A stretch of 35,125 bases of DNA, from the NCBI GenBank assembly GCA_029865465.1, contig JAOUGW010000008.1, positions 1-35,125 of the forward strand, written 5' to 3'. A model generated the notes under the pieces. It ran no database searches. It had not been told where the DNA came from and worked only from the letters and a program-made list of their open reading frames with translations. This document shows positions 1 to 8,089 of this stretch, one piece after another (within the stretch, counting starts at the first letter, position 1; each line of letters opens with the position of its first letter). Source of the stretch: Gammaproteobacteria bacterium. Lineage in GTDB: Bacteria; Pseudomonadota; Gammaproteobacteria; Steroidobacterales; Steroidobacteraceae. A program made the position numbers and the translations under genes.

Positions 1-34
1 TGTGCCGCAGCAAGGCGTGATACTGCCGCATGGA

Positions 35-832
35 TCAGGCCGCGCGGTAATTGCCGGACGGCTGGCGCTGCCGGTAGGCAAAAGCCAGCATCGCGAGTCC
101 GGCCACGATCATGGGCAAGGAGAGCACCTGCCCCATCGTCACCCAGTCGAACAACAGGTAGCCACGGTTCGCATCGGGCACGCGCACGAACTCGATCATG
201 AAGCGGAACACGCCATAGCAGACGAGGAACAGGCCCGACGGCGCCCAGCGGAAACGGGGCTTGGACGTGAACCACCACAGGATCAGGAACAGGGCCAGCC
301 CTTCGAGCGCGGCTTCATACAGCTGCGAGGCGTGCAAAGGCACGCCGTCGACGATCACGGCCCAGGGCACGTCCGTCGGCTTGCCCCAGAGCTCGCCGTT
401 GATGAAATTGCCGATGCGACCCGCGCCAAAGCCGATCGCCGGCAGCGGTGCGGTGAAGTCGAACACGTCGACCAACTGCTTCTTGCGGCTGCGCGCAAAG
501 AACGCGAGCGCGACCAGCACGCCGACCAGGCCGCCGTGAAACGACATCCCGCCTTCCCAGATGCGGAACACGCTGAGCGGCTCGCTCAGGATCCGCTCCG
601 TGCCGTAGAACAGCATCCAGCCCAGGCGTCCGCCGAGGATCACGCCGACGGCGGAAAAGAAGATGAGGTCGTCGACATCGACCGGCTGCCAGGTGGACTC
701 GGGCCGCCCTGCGCGGCGACGCGCGAGCCACCAGGCCGACAGGAAGCCCACCAGGTACATGAGGCCGTACCAGCGGACGTGCAGCGGTCCTAACGACAGC
801 GCGATTGGATCGGGTTGCGGATAGACGAACAT
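35..832 (-). CDS. lgt: Prolipoprotein diacylglyceryl transferase
   Basis: Transfers diacylglycerol from phosphatidylglycerol to the lipobox cysteine of prolipoproteins at the inner membrane, the first step of lipoprotein maturation. The 265-residue product has the normal family length and several hydrophobic segments. It contains the family hallmarks GGRLGWMLFYG (about 67-77), the SFHGG motif with His99, and the Lgt signature GRIGNFINGELWG (138-150) with Arg139 and Asn142. These match the essential His103/Arg143/Asn146 region of the E. coli enzyme. A late FRFMIEFVR-PD motif is also present. It lies 45 bp downstream of rlmI on the same strand and may be cotranscribed. The 34 bases to the window's left edge hold nothing recognisable. 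Confidence 0.97.
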   Translation of the reverse strand: MFVYPQPDPIALSLGPLHVRWYGLMYLVGFLSAWWLARRRAGRPESTWQPVDVDDLIFFSAVGVILGGRLGWMLFYGTERILSEPLSVFRIWEGGMSFHGGLVGVLVALAFFARSRKKQLVDVFDFTAPLPAIGFGAGRIGNFINGELWGKPTDVPWAVIVDGVPLHASQLYEAALEGLALFLILWWFTSKPRFRWAPSGLFLVCYGVFRFMIEFVRVPDANRGYLLFDWVTMGQVLSLPMIVAGLAMLAFAYRQRQPSGNYRAA

Positions 833-877
833 CGGCCGCGTATCTTACCTTCCAGAACGCTCAACCGCCCATCCGTC

Positions 878-2104
878 TCAGTCCTGCACGACCCGGCAGA
901 ACAGCGACTTCAGGTAGCGAGTCTCGGCGATCGCCGGGTGGATCGGGTGATCGGCAGCGTGCCCGCCCACCTCCACGACCTGCGCGAAGCGGTCGACGTG
1001 GCGCGCCGCCTGCTGGATCGTGACCATGAGGTCGTCGAGACCGAGGTGGTGCGAACACGAGCACGAGACCAGGAAGCCGTCGCGCCCCAGTACCTGCATG
1101 GCCTGCTGGTTGAGCTTGCGGTAGGCCGCCTGCCCCTTCGGGATGTCCTTGCGCCGCTTGATGAAGGCCGGCGGGTCGATGATGACCACGTCGAACCTCT
1201 CGCCCGCCTCACGCAGCGCCGCCAGGGCGTCGAACGCATCCGCGCGCTCGGTCCGGACGTCGTGCAGGCCGTTGGCGGCAGCGCTACGCTGCAGCAGCTC
1301 GAGCGCTGGTGCCGACGAGTCCACGCACAGTACGTCGCTGGCACCGGCGGCCGCGGCCGCGAGACCCCACGCGCCGAGGTAGCTGAACACGTCGAGAACG
1401 CGCGCGCCCTTGACGTACTTGAGCAGCGCGCGCCGGTTGTACGCCTGGTCGTAGAACCAGCCGGTCTTCTGGCCATGACCCATCGGCACGAAAAAGCGGA
1501 CGCCGTTCTCCTCGACGACCGTTTCTTCGATGTCGGGCCCGAGCGCCGTTTCGACGTAGCTCGGCAGGCCTTCGAGTTCGCGGGCGCCCGAGTCGTTCTT
1601 CCAGATCAGCGCCTTCGGGCCGAGCACCTTGACGACCGCATCGACGATCGCCGGCTTCATCGCTTCCATGCCCGCCGTGCCGATCTGGCCGACGACGATG
1701 TCGCCGAAACGATCGAGCACCAGCCCGGGCAGGCCGTCGGATTCGCCGTATGCGAGACGGTAAAAAGGCCGCGAATGGAGCTTTTCGCGCAGCGCGAGCG
1801 CCACCTGCAGCCGGTGGACGAGCAGCGACTTGCCGGGAGCGAACGCCGGATCGCGGCCGAGGATGCGCGCGCAGATCAGCGCGTGCGGGTTGACGTAGGC
1901 ATAGCCGAGGAAGCGGTCGTTGCTCGCCACGACGCGGCAATGGGCGCCGGTTGCGAACGCCGTGAGAGGCGTGCGTGCCGTGTCGACCTCGTTGCTGAAG
2001 ATCCACAGGTGCCCGCCCGCAATGCGGCGCTCCTCGCGCGGCTTGAGCCGCAGCTCGGGGAGGTCGCTGGACGAAGTCGAGAGTGCCGGGGGCGGCGTTG
2101 ACAT
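878..2104 (-). CDS. rlmI: 23S rRNA m5C methyltransferase RlmI-like (PUA + SAM methyltransferase)
   Basis: Predicted SAM-dependent methyltransferase making 5-methylcytosine in 23S rRNA (C1962 in E. coli). The 408-residue protein has an N-terminal PUA domain (about 18-95, with [10 protein letters not shown]) and a central RlmI-type segment with [10 protein letters not shown] at 211-220. The Rossmann core carries [13 protein letters not shown] (motif I, about 236-248), DPPAF (310-314) and SCSC (347-350), the last supplying the cysteine expected of m5C enzymes. The N-terminal 15 residues are Ser/Pro-rich and may be untranslated or disordered. It is divergent from the DUF255 gene across 78 bp that must hold both promoters. 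RlmK/L-like or other COG1092 specificity cannot be excluded from sequence alone. Confidence 0.9.
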   Translation of the reverse strand: MSTPPPALSTSSSDLPELRLKPREERRIAGGHLWIFSNEVDTARTPLTAFATGAHCRVVASNDRFLGYAYVNPHALICARILGRDPAFAPGKSLLVHRLQVALALREKLHSRPFYRLAYGESDGLPGLVLDRFGDIVVGQIGTAGMEAMKPAIVDAVVKVLGPKALIWKNDSGARELEGLPSYVETALGPDIEETVVEENGVRFFVPMGHGQKTGWFYDQAYNRRALLKYVKGARVLDVFSYLGAWGLAAAAAGASDVLCVDSSAPALELLQRSAAANGLHDVRTERADAFDALAALREAGERFDVVIIDPPAFIKRRKDIPKGQAAYRKLNQQAMQVLGRDGFLVSCSCSHHLGLDDLMVTIQQAARHVDRFAQVVEVGGHAADHPIHPAIAETRYLKSLFCRVVQD

Positions 2105-2182
2105 GCGCGTTTCCGCCGGCGAGCGGCAGCCTTCCGTTATAGTTCACGCATTCTAGTCGATCGAACCCCGCCAGGTTCCGCC

Positions 2183-4264
2183 ATGACTTCGCCCAGCCCA
2201 TCCGGCCACCAGAATGCCCTGGCTGCCGAGACCAGTCCTTACCTGCGCCAGCACGCCTCGAACCCCGTCGACTGGCATCCCTGGGGGCCCGACGCACTCG
2301 AACTCGCGCGTAAGCTCGACAAGCCGATATTGCTGTCGATCGGGTATTCGGCCTGCCACTGGTGCCACGTGATGGCCCACGAATCCTTCGAAGATCCGGC
2401 GACCGCCGCGCTCATGAACGAACTGTTCGTGAACATCAAGGTGGACCGCGAGGAACGCCCCGACATCGACCGCATCTACCAGACCGCACACCAGGTGATG
2501 AACCAGGCGGGCGGCGGCTGGCCGCTCACGATGTTCCTGGCGCCCGATTCGCACCGGCCGTTCTTTTCGGGCACGTATTTCCCGCCCGAGCAGCGCTACG
2601 GCATGCCTGGCTTTCGCGCCGTGCTCGAGAAAGTGGCCGATTTCTACCAGACGCGCCGCGGCGACCTCAAGGAGTACGGCGACAAGCTGGTCGACGTGCT
2701 CGGGCAGCTGCAGCCACCCACGGATTCGTCGGGCGGCGGGCTGTCGAGCGAACCCCTGCTGACGGCCCGTGCGACGCTGCAGCGCGAATTCGACGGCAGT
2801 TTCGGTGGCTTCGGCGAAGCTCCGAAGTTTCCGCACCCGGCCAACCTCGAATTCCTGCTGCGCACCTGGCGCGCCTCGGCCGCGAGCGACGAACCCGACC
2901 TGCAGGCGCTCTACATGGTGACGCTTACGCTCACGCGCATGGCCGAAGGCGGCCTGTACGATCAGCTCGGCGGCGGCTTCTGCCGCTACTCCGTCGATCA
3001 GTACTGGATGATTCCGCACTTCGAGAAGATGCTGTACGACAACGCGCAGCTGCTCGGCGTGTACGCCCAGGCTGCCATCGCCACCGGCGAGCCGCTGTTC
3101 CGTCGCGTCACCGCAGAAACGGCCGAGTGGCTGCTGCGCGACCTGCGCTCGCCCGAGGGCGGTTTCTACTCGACGCTGGATGCGGATTCCGAAGGCCACG
3201 AGGGCAAGTTCTACGTCTGGACGCCGGACGAGGTGCGCGACCTGCTCGATGTCGAGCAGTATGAGCCTTTCGCCCAGCGCTTCGGCCTCGACCGCGACGC
3301 GAATTTCGAAGGCCAGTGGCACCTGCACACGTTCAAGTCGATCGCCGACATCGCGGCCGAACTGCGGCTCGATGAAGCCACGGTCGAAGCGCGCATCGAC
3401 GAAGCGCGTGCGCGACTGCTCGACGTTCGCAATGCGCGCGTCTGGCCGGGCCGCGACCAGAAGATCCTCACGTCCTGGAACGGCATGGTGATCGGCGGGC
3501 TGGCACGCGCCAGCCGTGCGCTCGAACGCGACGACCTGGCAGGCGCCGCCGTGCAGGTCATGCATTTCCTGCGGGCACGCTGCTGGAAGGATGGCCGACT
3601 GCTGGCCGTGCACACGGACGGCGAGTCCCGCTTCGCTGCCTACCTCGACGATTACGCCATGCTCGCGTGGGGCCTGCTCGAACTCGTCGAAGCGCGCTGG
3701 GATGCCGACGCCCTGGCCTGGGCCGTCGAGCTCGTCGACGTGATGCTCGAGCACTTCACCGATCACGAGGCCGGCGGATTCTTCTTCACAGCCGACGACC
3801 ACGAGTCGCTGATCCTGCGGCCAAAGACGTTCTCGGACGATGCCACGCCCGCCGGCAATGGCGTGGCCGCGCGTGTCCTGATCCGGCTCGGTTACCTGCT
3901 CGGCGAAACGCGCTACATCGACGCGGCGGAAGCGACGCTGCGTTCGGCGCACGCGGCCATCGAGCGCTACCCGCACGGGCACGGCACGCTGCTGATGGCG
4001 CTCGAGGAATTCACGTCGCCGCCGTGGATACTGGTACTGCGCGGTGAGAGTGACGAGCTCGACGTGTGGCGCAGCGAAGTCGACAAGCTTTACGACCCGC
4101 ATCGCATGATCGTGGCGGTACCCGCCGATGCCCGGAATCTGCCGGCCGCTCTGGCCAGCAAGCGAGCCCTGGGTGGTGCGGTCGCTTACGTGTGCCGCGG
4201 CATGACGTGTTCACCGCCGGTGCCTACACTCGCGCAGCTGGTGCGCGAATTGCGAGGTCAGTAA
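2183..4264 (+). CDS. DUF255/YyaL-family thioredoxin-fold protein (spermatogenesis-associated protein 20 homologue)
   Basis: A 693-residue protein typical in length and order for the YyaL/SPATA20 family. The N-terminal thioredoxin-like DUF255 domain (about 10-170) carries the diagnostic SACHWCHVM motif with Cys58 and Cys61. A long alpha-helical (alpha/alpha)6-toroid region resembling GlcNAc 2-epimerase/glycosidase folds follows. The C-terminus keeps the conserved [10 protein letters not shown] segment. There is no signal peptide, so a cytoplasmic location is expected. The family's biochemical function is not settled; the fold suggests redox or sugar-related chemistry, which is inference. It is transcribed alone, divergent from rlmI, and ends just before the large inverted-repeat element. 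The start at 2183 follows a modest AGG-type ribosome site and precedes the conserved N-terminal [21 protein letters not shown] block. Confidence 0.93.
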   Translation: MTSPSPSGHQNALAAETSPYLRQHASNPVDWHPWGPDALELARKLDKPILLSIGYSACHWCHVMAHESFEDPATAALMNELFVNIKVDREERPDIDRIYQTAHQVMNQAGGGWPLTMFLAPDSHRPFFSGTYFPPEQRYGMPGFRAVLEKVADFYQTRRGDLKEYGDKLVDVLGQLQPPTDSSGGGLSSEPLLTARATLQREFDGSFGGFGEAPKFPHPANLEFLLRTWRASAASDEPDLQALYMVTLTLTRMAEGGLYDQLGGGFCRYSVDQYWMIPHFEKMLYDNAQLLGVYAQAAIATGEPLFRRVTAETAEWLLRDLRSPEGGFYSTLDADSEGHEGKFYVWTPDEVRDLLDVEQYEPFAQRFGLDRDANFEGQWHLHTFKSIADIAAELRLDEATVEARIDEARARLLDVRNARVWPGRDQKILTSWNGMVIGGLARASRALERDDLAGAAVQVMHFLRARCWKDGRLLAVHTDGESRFAAYLDDYAMLAWGLLELVEARWDADALAWAVELVDVMLEHFTDHEAGGFFFTADDHESLILRPKTFSDDATPAGNGVAARVLIRLGYLLGETRYIDAAEATLRSAHAAIERYPHGHGTLLMALEEFTSPPWILVLRGESDELDVWRSEVDKLYDPHRMIVAVPADARNLPAALASKRALGGAVAYVCRGMTCSPPVPTLAQLVRELRGQ

Positions 4265-4542
4265 GGCGTCAGGTCATGAGCGTGGGCCTCACGGCCCGCG
4301 GCAGGGGCTCCGGTCTTCCTCTGCGCTCCGTGTCGAACGCCGCAGTTTGAACGCAGGTGCGAGGCGGCGCTGCCGGTTATGTTGCTTCTCTGACACCATC
4401 GCCTCGCACCCGTTCGAGCAAGGCTCGCCGTGAATCGTGCGGTTCCTCCGCGCGATTCACGATGCGCGTGAGACCCCGGAGCGCAGAGGAAGACCGGAGC
4501 CCCTGCCGCGGGCCCCTGCGATCTCCCTCTCCCGACCGGCGC
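4265..4542. other. 278-bp convergent intergenic region
   Basis: Between the DUF255 and M23 peptidase stops. Nearly all of it is the structured inverted-repeat element at 4293-4514. A further small hairpin GGGCC-TCAC-GGCCC (4284-4297) overlaps its left end. I see no gene and no T-tract terminator here. Confidence 0.8.
4293..4514. repeat. 222-bp structured element with perfect 38-bp terminal inverted repeats
   Basis: The left arm at 4293-4330 and the right arm at 4477-4514 are exact reverse complements over 38 bases. Inside are further nested inverted repeats. GGTGCGAGGCG (4356-4366) pairs with its complement at 4400-4410 and is extended by GAACG/CGTTC with a two-base bulge. A small CGAGC-AAG-GCTCG hairpin lies at 4415-4427. 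A 14-bp stem (one G-T pair) with a five-base loop joins 4430-4443 to 4449-4462. The whole could fold as a multi-branched cruciform or RNA. It sits between the convergent stops at 4264 and 4543, filling most of the only gene-free stretch here, and has no open frame that looks coding. There is no T-tract, so it is not a classical terminator. It may be a small non-autonomous mobile element, a REP/BIME-like unit or a bidirectional processing/termination structure; I cannot tell which. Confidence 0.9.
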
Positions 4543-5484
4543 TCAATACGCCGTCAGCGGCTGCCCGCTCCGCGGCGTCACGCTCGCGCCGCCGGGCCCT
4601 GCAAACGCGATCGGGACCGACTCGCTGCGCAGGCCGACGTTGCGCAGCACCACGAAATGCAGGTGCGGTCCGCTCGAAAACCCCGTATTGCCTGAATTGG
4701 CGATGTATTCGCCTCGCGCGATCCGCTGGCCGGCCCTCACCCGCACCGTGTCGAGCTGCAGGTGTGCATAGATCGCGTTGGTGCCGTCGTCGTGCATGAT
4801 CTGCACGAAGTTGGCCTCGTCCATGTTCTGCGGACTGAGGCCGGTCTTGAAGTGCCGTGCGGCCACGTTGATTACCAGCCCGTCGCGCGCCGCGTGAACG
4901 GCCGTGCCGACAGGCATGGCGATATCGACGGCATTGCGGCTCGACGGGTCGACGTGCGTGACGGCGTCGGGCGGTGCCTGTGTCACCCGGAACCGCTGCG
5001 CCAGCGCAAACGGCGCGCGATAAGGTTGCGCTGGCCGGTGCTGCGCACCGGGTTCGCCGACCACGTAGCCGTATTCGTAGCGGATTTCCGCGGGCGCAGC
5101 GGCCGCCGCAACGTCGAGCAGGACTCTTTCCGATCGCGGCGACACCGTCCCGCGCCCAAGTTTCTGGCCAGCGGGGGTTTGCGCCTTGACGGCGAACTCC
5201 ACGATGCACTGGCACTCATTGATCGCCACCAGCGCGACACCCGCGTCGGTGGACCGCGGCTCCACGACCATCCTCAGCGCCGCTCCGCCGCCGCGCCCCA
5301 GCGCCACGCTCTGTGACGCCTGGCCGGGCGGTGGGGGCCGATCGGTGTAGACCCACTGGCCGCTCGAATCCTTGTAGCGGTAGGCTGCACCGGGCGACAC
5401 GCTCCAGACGGACAGGACGCCGACGAGCACCCAGGCGATCCCGAAGATCGGCCGGAATCCCGCGGGGCTGTGACTGGGACGCAT
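4543..5484 (-). CDS. Secreted M23 (LytM-type) peptidase with N-terminal DUF4124
   Basis: Predicted exported zinc endopeptidase or LytM-type factor acting on peptidoglycan. From the ATG at 5484 the product has a hydrophobic segment (FRPIFGIAWVLVGVLSVWSV) serving as signal peptide or anchor. A DUF4124 motif (AYRYKDSSGQWVYTDRPPPPGQ-like) follows, then a beta-rich linker and a C-terminal M23 domain. The metal-site pattern is present: THVDPSSRNAVDIAMPVGT supplies His and Asp, and SSGPHLHFVV supplies HxH, so it may be catalytically competent. An upstream in-frame GTG at 5505 would add seven residues; neither start has a good ribosome site. It is the last gene of the long minus-strand run, 50 bp after the HIT gene, and ends near the inverted-repeat element. 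Confidence 0.88.
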   Translation of the reverse strand: MRPSHSPAGFRPIFGIAWVLVGVLSVWSVSPGAAYRYKDSSGQWVYTDRPPPPGQASQSVALGRGGGAALRMVVEPRSTDAGVALVAINECQCIVEFAVKAQTPAGQKLGRGTVSPRSERVLLDVAAAAAPAEIRYEYGYVVGEPGAQHRPAQPYRAPFALAQRFRVTQAPPDAVTHVDPSSRNAVDIAMPVGTAVHAARDGLVINVAARHFKTGLSPQNMDEANFVQIMHDDGTNAIYAHLQLDTVRVRAGQRIARGEYIANSGNTGFSSGPHLHFVVLRNVGLRSESVPIAFAGPGGASVTPRSGQPLTAY

Positions 5485-5555
5485 GGCCGGAGAGTAACGC
5501 AACACGGGCCGCCAGCCAGCAGCACTACCGCGGAAAAGCGGCAGAAATCACGTTA

Positions 5556-6023
5556 TCAGGGTGTGCGCTCGAGCCGTGCGCGGAGCGCCTGCAGCAGGTC
5601 GCCGTCCGCCTCCGCATCGAACCGCGGTGCGGCGTTCCAGTCATAGCCCCAGGGGTTGGCCCTGGCCAGGTCGGCGGGCTCGTCCTGGTAGCGGGGGATC
5701 ACGTGGGCGTGCAGCGCGGGTTCGACGTTGCCGAAAATCGCGTAGTTGATGCGCACCGCACCCGTGATGTCCTGCACGGCCTGCCCGATCCGCGCCATGT
5801 CGGCGAGGAAAGCCTGCTGCACGGCCGGCTCCAGCGTGTTCAGGTGCGCCACCACGGGGTCAGGCAGCAGCAGGCAATAGCCAGGGAGCACCTGCGGATC
5901 CCCGAGCACGGCCCAGCCGGAGCGCAAGCGCGCGATCATCGTCGGGTCCGCGCCCGCACGGCAGGCTGCGACACGTCGGTGGATGGCGGTGTCGGTCACG
6001 TGGAGGTTCGCCGGGTCGGCCAT
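5556..6023 (-). CDS. HIT-like nucleotide-binding protein
   Basis: A small (about 155-residue) protein of the histidine-triad superfamily, whose members hydrolyse or transfer nucleoside phosphates. The C-terminal half carries NVEPALHAHVIPRYQDE. The last two histidines of the HxHxHxx triad are present (HAH), but the first position is alanine, a pattern seen in divergent HIT/GalT-like proteins. The central, usually nucleophilic histidine appears to be kept. An upstream GTG at 6029 is in frame, but the AGGA ribosome site is spaced for the ATG at 6023, so I chose that. It begins two bases after the stop of the shrunken DUF486 gene, indicating translational coupling. Its substrate is unknown. Confidence 0.82.
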   Translation of the reverse strand: MADPANLHVTDTAIHRRVAACRAGADPTMIARLRSGWAVLGDPQVLPGYCLLLPDPVVAHLNTLEPAVQQAFLADMARIGQAVQDITGAVRINYAIFGNVEPALHAHVIPRYQDEPADLARANPWGYDWNAAPRFDAEADGDLLQALRARLERTP

Positions 6024-6025
6024 GG

Positions 6026-6187
6026 TCACTTCCTGAACATGAAATAGACGGCGCCCAGCATGCAGAGCGACGCCCAGAGGTAATCGAGCTTGAGCGGCTG
6101 CCGCATGTAGAGCAGCACGAACGGCACGAACACGTTCGAGGCCGCGAGCAGCACGATCATCGTCGGCACGGCAGGCAACGCGTTCAT
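6026..6187 (-). CDS. Shrunken DUF486 (DMT-family) membrane protein, apparently internally deleted
   Basis: A 53-residue reading frame. Its C-terminal part (VFVPFVLLYMRQPLKLDYLWASLCML followed by GAVYFMFR) reads like the end of DUF486 small multidrug/DMT-like membrane proteins, normally about 110-120 residues. Its N-terminal part (PTMIVLLAASNVF) resembles the family's own N-terminus. The central portion, including the expected FAWYGHL and second and third helices, is missing. The frame is intact with no stops, and it keeps a strong ribosome site (GGAGG, spaced 7 from the ATG at 6187). It sits 13 bases after the HAD gene and two bases before the HIT start. It may be a degenerate relic or a surviving two-helix mini-protein. 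The family assignment is from remembered consensus, not a search. Confidence 0.65.
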   Translation of the reverse strand: MNALPAVPTMIVLLAASNVFVPFVLLYMRQPLKLDYLWASLCMLGAVYFMFRK

Positions 6188-6200
6188 GGCGGAACCTCCG

Positions 6201-6812
6201 TCACGTGAACGGCGCGGGCAACCTCACGCCAAGGGCCCGCAGCTGCGAGCGCGCGACGCCCGCGTTGGTGTGGTGGATCGCGTGCCAGCCGCATTCGCGC
6301 GCAGCAGTGACGTTGGGCAGCAGGTCGTCCAGGAAGACGGTCGCTGCCGGGTCGAGGTCGAACATCGACTCGGCCTTGCGATAGATGTCCGGGTGGGGCT
6401 TGATCGCGCCCACGCGGAACGACGCGCACGCGCCGTGCACCAGCGTGTCCAGTCCGTACAGCGAATCGAGGTGCGCCCAGTGCATGTCGCCGATATTGGA
6501 CAGCAGGTAGACGCGGTAATCCGCCATCAGGCCCGACGCGAGCGCGAACATCTCGTCCCAGCGCTCGAACATCGAGAGCCACTGGGTGCGCAGTTCGGCC
6601 GGATCCATCGGGCGCGCGGCCATGGCCGCGATGCGATCGAGCAGTGCCTCGCCGGGAACGTCGCCGCGCTCGTGGCCCTCGAGGTCCACCGACTTGAGCC
6701 AGCTCTGCAGGTCCGACATGTCGACGCCGGACTTCACCAGGTAGCCGACGAAGGACTGGTAATGCAGCTTCACCAGCACGTTGCCGACGTCGAACACCAC
6801 GTTGCGGATCAT
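6201..6812 (-). CDS. HAD-superfamily (HAD-IA, YihX-like) phosphatase
   Basis: Predicted cytosolic haloacid dehalogenase-fold phosphatase of 203 residues. Visible motifs are FDVGNVL (motif I, nucleophile Asp8), LLSN (motif II, Ser105-Asn106), GAIKP with Lys138 (motif III) and FLDDLLPN (motif IV, Asp162-Asp163). The helical cap lies between motifs I and II, as in the HAD-IA subfamily. The DxGN form of motif I, lacking the second aspartate, resembles YihX, an alpha-glucose-1-phosphate phosphatase. The true substrate is unknown and family members are promiscuous. Its ATG overlaps the antiporter stop by ATGA, implying coupled translation within the sua5-to-M23 gene run. Confidence 0.9.
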   Translation of the reverse strand: MIRNVVFDVGNVLVKLHYQSFVGYLVKSGVDMSDLQSWLKSVDLEGHERGDVPGEALLDRIAAMAARPMDPAELRTQWLSMFERWDEMFALASGLMADYRVYLLSNIGDMHWAHLDSLYGLDTLVHGACASFRVGAIKPHPDIYRKAESMFDLDPAATVFLDDLLPNVTAARECGWHAIHHTNAGVARSQLRALGVRLPAPFT

Positions 6813-8089
6813 CGCCGGTCCACCCCGGCCACCGCAGGGGCGGTGACGTCACCCTTGTGCGGTGCGTGCGGATGCCACCCCATGACCAGCATGACGGCGG
6901 CAAAGCCCGCGACATAGGCCAGTGCGACGTGCCAGCCGCCGCGCAGCCAGGCACCCACCGAGCGTGCATCGGGGAAGAGGTTGGTGATGGCGACGCCCGC
7001 AGACGAACCGAACCAGATCATGGAACCGCCGAAACCCACTGCGTAGGCCAGCACGCCCCAATCGTAGCCGCCCTGCTCCAGCGCGAGCTTGGTGAGCGGG
7101 ATGTTGTCGAACACTGCCGAGACGAGGCCGAGCCCGAACGCCGTGGGCCACGAAGCCATGGGTAATCGCTCGACGGGCATCATCGAAGCAGAAAGTACCA
7201 GGCTGAGCAGGAAGATCGAGCCCTTGAGCGTCGCCGGCAACACGGACCAGTCGGGCCGGCGCCAGGCGGCCGTAATGACAATCGCGACCCAGACCGCCGC
7301 GCCCAGGAAAGGGAACCGGTCCGCGTACTCCGGATACTCGACGTTGGTCAGGACGTTCACGGTGATGGCCGCGAGCAGGATCGTCGCGACGATGCCGACG
7401 CGTCCCCAGTCGACCTGCATCCGCTGACTGCTCTGCTGCACGATCGGCGAGTACGCGTGCTGTTGCAGCGCCGCCGGGATGCCGCAGACGACGAGCGCGA
7501 CGCCGGCAGCCACGTAGGCATGCAGCACGTCGAGCGGGCTGATTCCGTCGATCCACATCATCGTGGTCGTCGTGTCGCCGACCACGCTGCCCGAGCCGCC
7601 CGCGTTGGACGCGGCCACGAGCGCGGCGATGTACCCGATGTGCACCTTGTGACGGAACACCGTGGCTGCGACGGTACCGCCAATCAGGGCAGCCGCGATG
7701 TTGTCGAGGAAGCTCGACAGCACGAACACCATCACCAGCAGCAGGAAGGCGCCGCGCCAGTCGTCCGGCAGGTAGTCCGGCAACTTTGCCGGCACGTGGC
7801 TTTGCTCGAAGTGCTGCGACAGCAGCGCGAAACCCATCAGCAGGCCGAACAGGTTGGCGAGCACCACCCACTCTGCATCGAGGTGGCCGGCGAGACCCGC
7901 GAGCCCGGCGCCTTCACGGAATCCGGTGATCGCAACCTTGTACAGCACGATCGCGGCAAGACCGCAGACCGCCACTGCGAGCGTGCGGTGATGGAACAGA
8001 GCGATGCCGAGCAGCGTCGCCGCGAACAGGACGAACTCGAAGGGGATGCCGAAAGGCTGGAAGCCAGCCGCAGCGAGCGGTTCGGTCAC
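6809..8089 (-). CDS. NhaD-type sodium/proton antiporter (ion transporter superfamily)
   Basis: A 426-residue polytopic inner-membrane protein with about a dozen hydrophobic segments. The inverted halves of the IT/ArsB-NhaD fold each show their signature: SSFLDNIAAALIGG and SAVFDNIPLTKLAL (paired DNI motifs), plus GSGSVVGDTTTTMMWIDG, close to the GDxTTTMLW motif of NhaD, and FGGSMIWFGSSAGVAITN. I expect Na+/H+ exchange, but anion transport cannot be excluded. The frame stays open upstream inside comB, yet that extension is Arg-rich and non-native. The GTG at 8089 overlaps the comB stop (8086) by four bases and gives a normal N-terminus (VTEPLAAAGFQPFGIPFEFVLF). Confidence 0.87.
   Translation of the reverse strand: MTEPLAAAGFQPFGIPFEFVLFAATLLGIALFHHRTLAVAVCGLAAIVLYKVAITGFREGAGLAGLAGHLDAEWVVLANLFGLLMGFALLSQHFEQSHVPAKLPDYLPDDWRGAFLLLVMVFVLSSFLDNIAAALIGGTVAATVFRHKVHIGYIAALVAASNAGGSGSVVGDTTTTMMWIDGISPLDVLHAYVAAGVALVVCGIPAALQQHAYSPIVQQSSQRMQVDWGRVGIVATILLAAITVNVLTNVEYPEYADRFPFLGAAVWVAIVITAAWRRPDWSVLPATLKGSIFLLSLVLSASMMPVERLPMASWPTAFGLGLVSAVFDNIPLTKLALEQGGYDWGVLAYAVGFGGSMIWFGSSAGVAITNLFPDARSVGAWLRGGWHVALAYVAGFAAVMLVMGWHPHAPHKGDVTAPAVAGVDRR

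Noticed and set aside
2153-4102. Long open frame (649 codons) antisense to the DUF255 gene
   Set aside because: It is a mirror of a real gene in GC-rich sequence, has no recognisable domain and is Arg/Val/His-rich; the plus-strand frame has a full conserved protein.
4293-4514. Interpretation of the inverted-repeat element as an integron attC site or simple intrinsic terminator
   Set aside because: No integrase or cassette context, no attC-type core sites, and no T-tract after either arm.
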